Assembly: GCA_028565635.1 (NCBI GenBank)
Contig: JAOXYB010067978.1
Location: forward strand, 1-10,095
Source: Phoronis ovalis
Taxonomy: Eukaryota; Phoronida; Phoronidae
DNA: 10,095 bases
Reading direction: 5' to 3'
Translations under genes and position numbers: made by a program
In this document: positions 1 through 7,372 of the stretch, in pieces
How positions within the stretch are numbered: the first letter of the stretch is position 1
Layout: the number at the start of each line of letters is the position of its first letter
The notes under the pieces: generated by a model
The model's input: the letters and a program-made list of their open reading frames with translations, nothing else
Told to the model about the DNA's origin: nothing
The model's database searches: none

Positions 1-166
1 GTACACATGATCTGGGTGTTTTATTCCAATTTCCGTTGTACATAATATTCATGTTGTACAACTACAAATAATTATAATTAGTGTATAGTAGTATTGATGA
101 AGTACTGAAACGAGTTAAATATTTGATCAGGAGTGTTGTATCCATGTATTGTATAATGTATTGCAG
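1..166 (+). other. POMGNT1: POMGNT1 intron, 3' part
   Basis: AT-rich sequence ending in the acceptor TATTGCAG just before the first exon in the window. The pyrimidine tract is poor. An in-frame TAA at 154-156 shows that the reading frame cannot extend much further upstream, which supports the acceptor at 165-166. No other exon was recognised here. Confidence 0.75.
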
Positions 167-294
167 AAACTGAATGTGAATGGCCGGATGATGAAATCGG
201 CAAGAGAAGAAAACGATTTTGCAATAAAATTGAAGGTTATGGTAGCCTTTGTGATTGCTCTAACCCTGCGCCACTGGAGTTTCACCCAGAACCT
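167..294 (+). CDS. POMGNT1: POMGNT1 exon: Cys-rich linker before the catalytic domain
   Basis: The exon opens with two bases of a split codon and then reads T-E-C-E-W-P-D-D-E, a basic stretch ([10 protein letters not shown]), IEGYGS, and C-D-C before P-E-P. The RFC-KxEGYGS-CxC pattern is characteristic of the segment joining the stem and catalytic domains of POMGNT1. The frame is the one that joins to the next exon without a stop. The overlapping frame that opens with ATG at 149 is a shadow. The donor is CCT|GTATGT. Confidence 0.93.
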
Positions 295-3200
295 GTATGT
301 TGGCTCATATTGTAGATACATGCTTGATTATTGTTTCCAAATGTTGTTTAAAGTCCTTTGATTATATGTCTGTTCCTCGTGCCTCAAGCAGCTTGAGTCT
401 TATCCAGTGATTAGAACCACTTCATAAATTGTTTTGAGTAGTAATCAGTTTTGTCTTAAATCAGCTGAGGTGCAAGATCATCTACTCATAAGGTGTAATT
501 AATGATTATTCCATATTGTACCACAATTTGGTATAATTTACAAGCTTGTACCAACTTTAGTTAATTTGCATGTTTTTTATTTTCAGATTCCTAATAATAA
601 TCTCATTGGCATCCCTGTGGCAGTTATTGCTGGTAACAGACCTCATTATTTATACAGGTAAAATTCTCTTAATTGTCTGAAACATTAAACATCTTGTATT
701 TGTTCCTTATTACCTATAATCATCAGCACAAAATTTGCTTCTTCAGAGCCTCTCAATTGAGTAGAATAATTACCTTTGAATATTTGACACTTGATGGTGC
801 CACTAGTTATGAACCAAAAGATTCCCACAACTCCGCTTGATTCATGCCCAAACAATGAAATTATAGAAATGTTTGGATTTGTGACAGGTGACATCGAAGT
901 TGCATACGAATTGGAACCGTTTCAACAGAAGAGAAGATTGAAGTGGATGAAACATTTTGCTATAAATGATATGTAAATAATATTCGTAATTTACTACTCT
1001 TGTAATTATTCTTGGTGCTTCTGCTTTCAGAACCTTGAGAACACTTCTGCAAGCTAATGGTGCTGATCCAAAAATGACTACAATATTCATAGATGGCTAT
1101 TTCGAGGTACTAATTGTTCAGTTACAGCATATTGAATAGGTTATGTGATCCCTTAGTCAACTGCAACATGGTTATCAAATAAACACAAATAAATTATTTT
1201 AATCTGTCATGAGTGAAATGTTTTGGTGAGTTTTTCAATCAGAAGTAGAAAAGTTGGATTTATTAATTATTTTTTATAATTAAGTCACCATCAACAGTTG
1301 ACAGTTTTAATAGTTTAAATAATGTTTGGTTTTAGACTCCATTGGAAGTTGCCAGATTATTTGGTATGAAAGGGATCCAGCACACTCCACTTGGAACAAA
1401 GAATGGCAGGATATGTCAACATTATAAAGCCAGTCTTACTGGAATTTTTAACCTGTACCCTGTAAGTTAATTAATTGTCAGTGTTAATCAGTGTCCTGTG
1501 CTACATGAATAAATAGCATATATAATGTCTTATTTTTCAGCAATATTAAAAGTTTACTAAAAGGCCAGATTTCTCAACTCTGTTGAAATCAAGGTTGAAG
1601 GCATTGTAGTATAATATACATTTTAGTGTTTGTATTAGTTATCTTGATTGAAACAAAAATATCCATAAGGGACGTAATTTTACTATCACACATGTAAGTA
1701 GTGAAAGTAGAAATAAAATGAAAGAGTTGCCTGTAACATGCATGACAACTTATTTTTTCAGAATGCTAAATATGCTATAATTATAGAAGAAGATTTAGAT
1801 GTCTCACCTGATATTTTGTCGTAAGTTAATTTCATCATTATTCCTGTGGCATCTTCTCCAATCTACTTAGCTATTTAATTTTAGTTCTTCTCTGAACGAT
1901 CAATTGAAAATGCTTGACTGGACAAAGAAAGTGTACAACCCTCACACTTTGACTAATAGTCTTATGCTGACTGTTCATTAACAGTTGTTTCATTTAATAA
2001 TAACAAAGACAGCTATGTTGTATGTTATGTTTCAGGTACTTTAGCCAGACCATACACTTGTTAGAGGAAGATCCAAGTGTATACTGTATATCAGCATGGA
2101 ATGACCAGGTAATTTGGTTAGTCCTAACAAACATAACAACCCTCAAAGCACGAAAAATGTTCTTCTGCCTTAAACAGTTAGAGCTTATCAGTTTGCAGGT
2201 CCACCAGTAATAAACTGATCATCATCAGTCATCAGCTGGCTGCTAGACAGCAGTAGCTCACCCAGTACTTTCATGCCACATGGTCTTGAACGAAGTCGTC
2301 ATTGTTTTCTGCAAACGTTTCTTATCCAATATTCAATATTAAACAATGCTATTGTTTCTAACAGATGTGGTTCACTAGGGGCTGTTAGTTTATTTTCTCT
2401 CATATAACAAATTCCGTTTTTCAGTTTTTGCTCTATATCTATGTCTTGTACACATTTCACAGCAATGAAAAAGAATTATTGACAGCCAGTTTAGTGTGCT
2501 TCATTTTAGAAATTGAAATGACTTTTAGGAATCTCATGTTTCTACTGTCTTTTTAGGGGTATGATCACTCTTGCAAAGATCCTAGTTTACTGTACAGAAT
2601 AGAAACCATGCCAGGATTGGGTTGGGTATTGAAGCGTAGTTTGTATAAAGATGAGTTGGAGCCTAATTGGCCTTCCCCAGAGAAGGCAAGTGTTTAATTT
2701 TGTTTTGTATGTTTGCTGAGTTACTTCACTGATTTTTTAAGACTTTTGCTCCGTTATCTTGTCTTTTAGCAATATTTTTATTCTAACTTGATTTAATTTG
2801 TTGTTTACTACACAACATGCTTTAATCAAATTTTAGAAAAAGAAGGACCAAAACATTGTTTTGACATGGTGATGAAACAAACCTCTTTATCACTGTCAAA
2901 AGTTAACATTTTGTCAGCATAATATTTAATAAGCTTCTTTGATTTGAAAAGCAATCTTCAATTTTCCTGTTGTAAAACTTTAAAGCAATGAACACGCATA
3001 TTAAAAGTACCAAGTTTAACAGTTTTCACAGAAAGTTAATCCACTATTGCTTAATTTTGAAATGTTAGATTTTTGCAATTATTTTATCACTTTTTTTCAG
3101 CACTATGATTGGGATATGTGGATGAGAACTCCAGGTATTCGCAAAGGAAGAGAGTGCATCATTCCTGATGTTTCACGAACGTTTCATTTTGGTACAAAAG

Positions 3201-5005
3201 GCCTAAATATGAATCCTTACTTCCATGAATTATATTTTAAGAAACATACTCTCAACAGAATACCAAATGTAAAGTTAAAAGATGTTGACAGGTGCGTTCA
3301 CCAGAATTATTTTTTTGTGATGATGTTGAAGTGCCTTATAACAAAGCAATAGTGATGCATTTTTTTTTTTGGACAATGTGCAGTAATGTTTATGTATTCG
3401 CAATGAATGGTCACTTGTTGTTATTAATTCTATTGACATAAATTTGCTTCTAAAAGGAAAAAGGAAAAGCTCAAGCTTATTACTATGTCCCAAAATTCTC
3501 TGAGCATTATCAACATCAGTTATGGCATATTTGTCATGAAGGAACTGATGTATTGTTAGCTTTAATGTTCTTTCCCAGAGGGTACTGGTCAAAAATGTTG
3601 GTAAGTATGTGCATAAACAACTCTGACCTTGTAATTTACCCTGTCGTTACTGAAAAAATATGAAACGTATGCCCTATTGTAAATAACTTGACCAAAATAG
3701 ATACCTAAATTGTAAATTATATACCCTGTGGTAAATAAATGTGTGAACCTTAATTTTTCATACCTGTTGTAAATGCATTTTGCAAGAAATATACCCCATG
3801 GTAAACAAACAATTTTTTGAAAATGTACGCTGTGGTAAATATCCACCAAGAAAATTATACCCTGTTGTAAATAAGTTTTGAGAAGCCCGAAAAACATACC
3901 TGTTGTAAATGGCGGAGGTGAAAAAAAGGAGGCCTATTGGCGGAACATGTATATTGTGATTTTGGGTAACAGAACCCCCCCCCCCCCCTGTGTTCTTTAC
4001 ATAGATGGATTCAAGGCTCTGTTTCCAGAGGATTAGTAGTTGTTTTGGTCAGACTTTAGTCAAAACCTAAAATTTCTAGCATATATTGTGATGTTTATCA
4101 TTCTGATACTGTTTTAGAATGACCAAAGATAATTATGAAGATTTGATGAATGATCTCATCCGTAGTGCCATTGTACCTGACCATTCAAAGTCTCCATGCG
4201 ATGACGACTTTATTCCAGATACACAGGATAAAACTTATGTGCTATATATAAAAATGGATCATTCCACAGACTTCAATACATATAAACAAATAGCAAAGGT
4301 GAGTTTATTGAATTGGAAGCTTATTATTATGTTTCATGTAGAATTTAAGATTATTTCTAGAGGAGATCATTTTATAGCTATCACTGTTGAAATTAGAAGC
4401 AATTACGGTAGAAGAGTAGCTCGTCTCCAAATCTCAATATTTTAAGTTGTGTATTGTATTTTAACATAGAAATTTCTTGAAAATCCAATTCATATAAGAC
4501 ATTCGTCTGCTTGTTCTTCAAAATTAATACAATTTGTGTTTTTGCCTCCTGTAGTGCCACCATATATGGGATTTAGATATAAGAGGATTTCATAAGAGTA
4601 TGTGGCGGATGTTTGTCAAGGGTAACCAGTTTGTTATTGTCGGTGTGCCAGCATCCGAATACACGTAAGTAGCCATAGTGCTTCAGAATTTAGTAATTTT
4701 CAGTGTAAATATTTTCTGCAATTTATTTTTTTGAAACCAAATTTTTAAGTGTATTATGCATTCCAGTAAATTCCAAATTGTAATTTTGGTGCTGCATTTT
4801 TTTTACCAGACAGAAGTTGTGTAAAAATTGAATTCGGCACTTTTTCATTTATGCTAATTTTTAAATTAACTCTGACTGTAGTGAATGTACTGACAAAACA
4901 ATAATTATTTGACATGTTTATCGTTTATTTTGCAGGAAGCACAAGCCAGATGATGTAACTCCTGTCTTCATACCAGAACCATCAAAGAAACCTAAAAGTA
5001 GATAG
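167..5005 (+). CDS. POMGNT1: POMGNT1, protein O-linked-mannose beta-1,2-N-acetylglucosaminyltransferase 1 (partial, 3' eleven exons)
   Basis: Joined exons: 167-294, 587-657, 1031-1106, 1336-1461, 1762-1820, 2036-2108, 2557-2685, 3101-3291, 4118-4298, 4555-4664, 4936-5005. They total 1214 nt and give 403 residues plus a TAG stop, with no internal stop and matching phases at every junction. The family (CAZy GT13, related to GnT-I) is a Golgi type II membrane enzyme that transfers GlcNAc from UDP-GlcNAc in beta-1,2 linkage to O-mannose, chiefly on alpha-dystroglycan. Seen here: a Cys-rich linker, VIAGNRP (start of the nucleotide-sugar fold), FIDGY, the EEDLD metal-binding motif, [37 protein letters not shown] with the likely catalytic Asp, [20 protein letters not shown], and HIWDLDIRG followed by VGVPAS. 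The vertebrate protein is about 660 residues, so roughly the last 60% is present. The membrane anchor and most of the stem lie upstream of the window. Assignment rests on recalled family similarity and is very secure. Confidence 0.97.
587..657 (+). CDS. POMGNT1: POMGNT1 exon: start of catalytic domain
   Basis: Encodes [10 protein letters not shown], then VAVIAGNRP at about 617-643 and HYLYR. This is the first beta strand and the nucleotide-sugar binding start of the GT13 fold. The acceptor TTTTCAG is strong. The exon ends in phase 2 (AG|GTAAAA), and the next exon supplies the last base of the Arg codon. Confidence 0.96.
1031..1106 (+). CDS. POMGNT1: POMGNT1 exon: LRTLLQANG...FIDGYFE
   Basis: Encodes [19 protein letters not shown] followed by IDGYFE. 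The Asp of FIDGY corresponds to a conserved residue of the UDP-sugar pocket in GT13 enzymes (family knowledge). The acceptor is CTTTCAG. The donor GAG|GTACTA is weaker than the others. Confidence 0.96.
1336..1461 (+). CDS. POMGNT1: POMGNT1 exon: [22 protein letters not shown]
   Basis: Encodes 42 residues in phase 0, including [11 protein letters not shown] and [16 protein letters not shown]. The QHYKASL helix is nearly invariant in POMGNT1. Splice sites are TTTTAG acceptor and CCT|GTAAGT donor. A skip of this 126-nt exon would keep the frame but remove core catalytic structure. Confidence 0.97.
1762..1820 (+). CDS. POMGNT1: POMGNT1 exon: EEDLD metal-binding motif
   Basis: Encodes [19 protein letters not shown]. 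The EED at 1786-1794 is the GT13 counterpart of the DXD motif that holds Mn2+ and the UDP diphosphate. The acceptor is TTTTTTCAG and the donor is TC|GTAAGT (phase 2). Confidence 0.97.
2036..2108 (+). CDS. POMGNT1: POMGNT1 exon: [24 protein letters not shown]
   Basis: Completes the split Ser codon and encodes [20 protein letters not shown] then WNDQ. This is one of the best-conserved blocks of the family. The donor is CAG|GTAATT. Read-through of the intron would add about 34 codons before a stop at 2208-2210, so the longer open frame there is not an alternative product I support. Confidence 0.97.
2557..2685 (+). CDS. POMGNT1: POMGNT1 exon: [13 protein letters not shown], ends at a GC donor
   Basis: Encodes 43 phase-0 residues, [17 protein letters not shown] then [20 protein letters not shown] and WPSPEK. 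The acceptor is CTTTTTAG. The donor is AAG|GCAAGT, a GC rather than GT. The join K|HYDWDMW keeps the residue count of the family, so no GT site replaces it. Confidence 0.95.
2686..3100 (+). other. POMGNT1: GC-AG intron of POMGNT1
   Basis: This 415-bp intron starts GCAAGT after AAG and ends TTTTTTTCAG. GC-AG introns are a known minor class spliced by the U2 spliceosome and usually match the rest of the donor consensus very well, as here. Nothing else was recognised inside it. Confidence 0.9.
3101..3291 (+). CDS. POMGNT1: POMGNT1 exon: DWDMW catalytic segment
   Basis: Encodes [20 protein letters not shown], then [38 protein letters not shown] and LKDVD. One Asp of DWDMW (3107-3121) corresponds to the catalytic base of GT13 enzymes by analogy with GnT-I; which of the two I leave open. 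The exon ends in phase 2 at GACAG|GTGCGT. An ATG-initiated open frame from 3047 merely extends this exon into the flanking introns. Confidence 0.98.
3635..3910 (+). repeat. Degenerate tandem array, about nine copies of ATACCCTGTKGTAAAT
   Basis: Copies begin near 3635, 3669, 3701, 3721, 3760, 3791, 3825, 3857 and 3896. The 16-bp core approximates ATACCCTGTKGTAAAT. It is separated by AT-rich, unrelated sequence, and starts are mostly 31-39 bp apart (one gap is 20). Best copies are at 3721-3736, 3857-3872 and 3896-3910; the first is the most diverged. On the - strand the array stays open for about 100 codons because each core reads as FTTGY, LQQGI or YNR-like peptides. It looks like an old minisatellite. 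No function is evident. Confidence 0.8.
3975..3988 (+). repeat. Homopolymer run of 14 C
   Basis: AGAA followed by 14 C and then TGTGTTCT, in otherwise AT-rich intron sequence about 65 bp after the tandem array. The flanks AGAAC and GTTCT are complementary, giving a small stem around the run. The length may be polymorphic or a sequencing error. Confidence 0.85.
4118..4298 (+). CDS. POMGNT1: POMGNT1 exon: DHSKSPC...TYVLYIKM
   Basis: Completes the split Arg codon and encodes [20 protein letters not shown], then [26 protein letters not shown] and [14 protein letters not shown]. DHSKxPC is a family signature. The donor is AAG|GTGAGT. Intron read-through would add 49 codons to a stop at 4443-4445. 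The ATG at 4119 is internal Met, not a start codon. Confidence 0.97.
4555..4664 (+). CDS. POMGNT1: POMGNT1 exon: [11 protein letters not shown]...VGVPAS
   Basis: Encodes [20 protein letters not shown], then [17 protein letters not shown]. The HIWDLD-RG block and the VVGVPAS block close the catalytic domain in this family. The acceptor is CCTCCTGTAG and the donor is AC|GTAAGT (phase 2). Confidence 0.97.
4936..5005 (+). CDS. POMGNT1: POMGNT1 terminal coding exon
   Basis: Completes the Thr codon and encodes [20 protein letters not shown] then SR and TAG at 5003-5005. KP--VTPIF is the conserved end of the family. The tail after it is short and basic, with no added domain. Confidence 0.95.
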
Positions 5006-5155
5006 CCTTATGAGTCAACAGAAACCTGCAAAATACAGAGTAGTGTGTAGTTTAGACAAAATGCATGTAATTCACTCCCACCTCAGAATTTTTAAACTTA
5101 AAAGCTGAAAGGTCTACAATGGAGTTTCTTTCATAACATCATGTCATCTTATATA

Positions 5156-5161
5156 AATAAA
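5156..5161 (+). terminator. Proximal poly(A) signal AATAAA (POMGNT1)
   Basis: A canonical hexamer 151 bp after the stop codon, followed by GGTATATATATGTTC, a modest GU-rich stretch about 20-35 nt downstream. It would give a short 3' UTR. Confidence 0.55.
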
Positions 5162-5396
5162 TTCTATATGGAGGCAAGGATGGTATATATATGTTCAGCA
5201 ATATTGCTTCTATTTTATGTTTAGGGAGTTATTTCGCTTCTATTATATAACAGATCTCTATCCAATATAGGAAATTATCTAGTCTACATACAGGCAAAAA
5301 TCTCTGATCAGTTTTGTTCTTCTTTTATCACAAGTACAAAAGGTTTATATTTTACTGGTTCTATGCAGTGGTTACAGACAATATTAATCTTCTGTT

Positions 5397-5402
5397 ATTA
5401 AA
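5397..5402 (+). terminator. Variant poly(A) signal ATTAAA (POMGNT1)
   Basis: The commonest variant hexamer, with TCTGCTTTTGTATG about 10 nt downstream as a possible GU/U-rich element. It is weaker than the flanking canonical sites, and use is unknown. Confidence 0.3.
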
Positions 5403-5736
5403 ATGAGCTCTGCTTTTGTATGAACGCCCAGCATTCTACATTTAATTTTTTGACCATGCTTGTCAAAAGAATGTTATTGATATGCATGAATGACTAAAGA
5501 ATAGAATCCAAATAGTATTTTTTGCCGACAGGCTTCATGTTTTGCAGTCAATTATTGTCATTCATTTTGAGTGTCTTTCAAGAGTCTAGTGTGTATATTT
5601 TTGAAATTTGTAGAGTACTGCTTTATGGTACAGTTTTTGTATAATATGTAAATAAGTATCTGGTTGTGTATATTTGTCACTAAATTATGAAAAATTGTGA
5701 TTGTATAGTAGAAAATATACTGATTGTGACAATGTG

Positions 5737-5847
5737 AAACACTTGGGGTATAAAGTACACACCTTCAGTTGCACCCCATTTCTGATAATGAACCATATGT
5801 ATCAGAAACAGCTGTGGAACTGAAGGTCTGTAGTTTACTCAGTGTTT
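5737..5847 (+). repeat. Long imperfect inverted repeat (hairpin) in POMGNT1 3' UTR
   Basis: Nested complementary arms: 5737-5743 with 5841-5847 (7 bp), 5751-5754 with 5834-5837 (4 bp), 5756-5759 with 5829-5832 (4 bp), 5761-5770 with 5818-5827 (ACCTTCAGTT, 10 bp) and 5779-5787 with 5800-5808 (TTTCTGATA, 9 bp). The terminal loop of 12 nt contains CATATG. In all, 34 perfect pairs lie within 111 nt, with small internal loops. An alternative pairing (TGGGGT 5744-5749 with ACCCCA 5773-5778) also exists. It could be a miniature inverted-repeat element, a pre-miRNA-like hairpin or an RNA structural element. Confidence 0.8.
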
Positions 5848-6322
5848 AAAAGCACTATATATGCAGCAGGACTATCAGTAAAGTCTCAGTGTGTGAAAAT
5901 ATATCTGCCCCACAATGGAAATACAATCAAGTTATTAGATGTTACTAATTTGATTTGTTGGTACTAATGTGGCTTCCAGTAAGATAACTGTTTAACTTGC
6001 AGTTCTGATTTTTTTATCATGTAGGATTCTTTAGGATGTAACAATCCTGTGTCTAGTAACATTTGTTATATTATATATACATTGGCACAGTAGTGGTATT
6101 TCTGTAATTGAGTTGTTGCTAAGCACTTTTGTGCCACAATTTCTTTCCTAAGTTTGCAAACATTTTTGGCAGTAGTAGCATCTTTATCCATGACAATTAT
6201 GTGCCCAAAGTTTCTGAACTGGTGAGGTAAGATCTCATTAGGTTGTAAATTCTTTTTGTATAATTTCATGAAAATATTGAATGGTTGAAATGAGTGTGAT
6301 GGGTATCATTATGTATTTAGCA

Positions 6323-6328
6323 AATAAA
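6323..6328 (+). terminator. Distal poly(A) signal AATAAA (POMGNT1)
   Basis: CAAATAAAAA followed within 15-30 nt by GACTTTTTGTATTC, a U/GU-rich downstream element. It is the last canonical + strand hexamer I see before the opposing gene's 3' end, and predicts a 3' UTR of about 1.34 kb. Confidence 0.55.
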
Positions 6329-6486
6329 AAATATTTTTAGCTGACTTTTTGTATTCACAAGACACAATGCAGTATTAGTCTGCTTAATATCACTACACAG
6401 CCAAAATATGTATGAGACGGAAATTGTGATATATCTAACAAAAAGCAATACCATACCAGATGTGATCTCGTACATGTATTGGCATG

Positions 6487-6492
6487 TTTATT
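6487..6492 (-). terminator. Poly(A) signal AATAAA on - strand (DEPDC1 family)
   Basis: TTTATT on the + strand. On the - strand it is followed by GGTATGGTATTGCTTTTTG, a good GU/U-rich downstream element (about 6438-6456). It faces the POMGNT1 distal signal across about 160 bp. Confidence 0.5.
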
Positions 6493-6904
6493 ATTTCGTC
6501 TACAACTGTTCACTGATATTCAAGGTTAAATAACCATCGTAAAAAATGTTAATACGAGTTATTAGTAATATCTAAAACACTAACAAAGTCAACTCACAAT
6601 TCACCGAGACACAAAATATAAACAGACAATCATTCAAAATGTAGTTTTAACTATTATTAAAATACTATATTGACAATAAGTTCCACTTTTAATAATACAT
6701 GTACCATTCGTCAGTGTCCCCCCTTTTTTGCATAAAATATTTTGTTACAAAATTGTTGCTATATATATATGTATTAATACCATTTCGAGCATTTTACCCG
6801 TGGTTGTTCTAGTGGGGTCCTGTTATAAAAACAATATTGAAAATGTGGAACAAATTGTGCAAAATGATTCAGTATCACACTTCATTATACACATACTATA
6901 AATA

Positions 6905-7000
6905 AAAACCTACCATAGTCTAATAACTACAAAAAATATACACACGGTAATAAACACCTACCATAATCTAATAACTACAAAAAATATACACACGGTAATA
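6905..7000. repeat. 48-bp tandem duplication, two near-identical copies
   Basis: 6905-6952 and 6953-7000 share CCTACCATA, CTAATAACTAC, AAAAAATATACACACGGTAA and ATA at an offset of exactly 48 bp, with about two mismatches (6907/6955 and 6918/6966). The second copy runs into GTAATATTAC and a TA run. High identity suggests a recent duplication within the presumed DEPDC1 3' UTR. Confidence 0.92.
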
Positions 7001-7237
7001 TTACATTATATATATATACAACATGTAAACCTACTTGAAATTTGCGAATTCTGATAGCTTGTAAACTAGAAAAAGTCCATTTAAAAAAAAAATGAAACCT
7101 GTGTATTACCTTCGAGCAATTATTCTTTAGCTATAACATTCAATTCTTATCCCTCCTACCAAGTATAATTGTAGTTCATTAATATTTCATGTACATAAAC
7201 AACAGATCTCAAACGCAATAAGGACTTTTGCGTCTTT

Positions 7238-7372
7238 TTATAGCCTCAATGTTTTGAGCCTCTGGAGAGGTCTAGCTAACAGGGGTTGTTTGATCTTTGG
7301 CTTGAAGATGACAGCTTCGCTTTCATTGGTAGGAAATCTTCTGTTATAAATATCAGGATAGGTCTTTTGAAA
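7238..7372 (-). CDS. DEPDC1: DEPDC1-family terminal coding exon
   Basis: 44 residues then TAA (7238-7240): FQKTYPDIYNRRFPTNESEA, VIFKPKIKQPLLARPLQRLK, TLRL. The FQK-YP-IY--RFPT-ESEA block and the following K-KIKQP are conserved at the C-terminus of DEPDC1-family proteins. The acceptor is TTTTTTCAG. Confidence 0.92.
   Translation of the reverse strand, partial: FQKTYPDIYNRRFPTNESEAVIFKPKIKQPLLARPLQRLKTLRL

Larger units (their letters stand above)
3292..4117 (+). other. POMGNT1: Longest POMGNT1 intron in the window; holds tandem repeat, C tract and possible cryptic exon
   Basis: The 826-bp intron runs from GTGCGT to GTTTTAG. It contains T-rich sequence near 3361, a region with good pseudo-splice sites at 3454-3663, a degenerate 16-bp motif array at 3635-3910 and a run of 14 C at 3975-3988. 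Flanking exons join directly ([13 protein letters not shown]) with the spacing expected for the family, so no constitutive exon is missing here. Confidence 0.85.
5006..6345 (+). other. POMGNT1: Probable POMGNT1 3' untranslated region
   Basis: There is no further exon after the TAG. The region is AT-rich with stops in all + frames and ends near the distal AATAAA at 6323-6328. It holds a proximal AATAAA (5156), an ATTAAA (5397) and a long imperfect hairpin (5737-5847). The true 3' end is inferred; a short form of about 170 nt is equally possible. Confidence 0.6.
6465..7237 (-). other. DEPDC1: Probable DEPDC1-family 3' untranslated region
   Basis: This AT-rich sequence lies between the TAA at 7238-7240 and a - strand AATAAA at 6487-6492. 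No coding sequence was recognised. It includes TA-dinucleotide runs near 6760-6772 and 7007-7018 and the 48-bp tandem duplication. The extent is inferred from the poly(A) signal only. Confidence 0.5.

Noticed and set aside
149-361. + strand open frame starting at an ATG and overlapping the first POMGNT1 exon
   Set aside because: It is a shifted frame of the exon at 167-294. The true frame gives the conserved RFC-K-EGYGS-C-C block and joins the next exon.
842-1090. - strand open frames overlapping the exon at 1031-1106
   Set aside because: Antisense shadow of a real exon plus intron, with no recognisable protein.
3275-3592. - strand 105-codon open frame as a gene
   Set aside because: It partly mirrors the POMGNT1 exon ending at 3291, and the rest is intron. 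No recognisable family.
3589-3897. - strand 102-codon open frame as a gene
   Set aside because: Its peptide is the translated tandem array, in changing frames of the same core motif. There is no known domain, and it lies inside a POMGNT1 intron.
3635-3910. CRISPR-like array (short repeats with unlike spacers)
   Set aside because: The DNA is eukaryotic nuclear, cores are only about 16 bp and degenerate, spacing is irregular, and there is no cas gene or leader.
4299-4445. Extension of the POMGNT1 exon past 4298 as coding
   Set aside because: GTGAGT at 4299 is a strong donor, and the conserved CHHIWDLD block follows directly in the next exon. The read-through is non-conserved.
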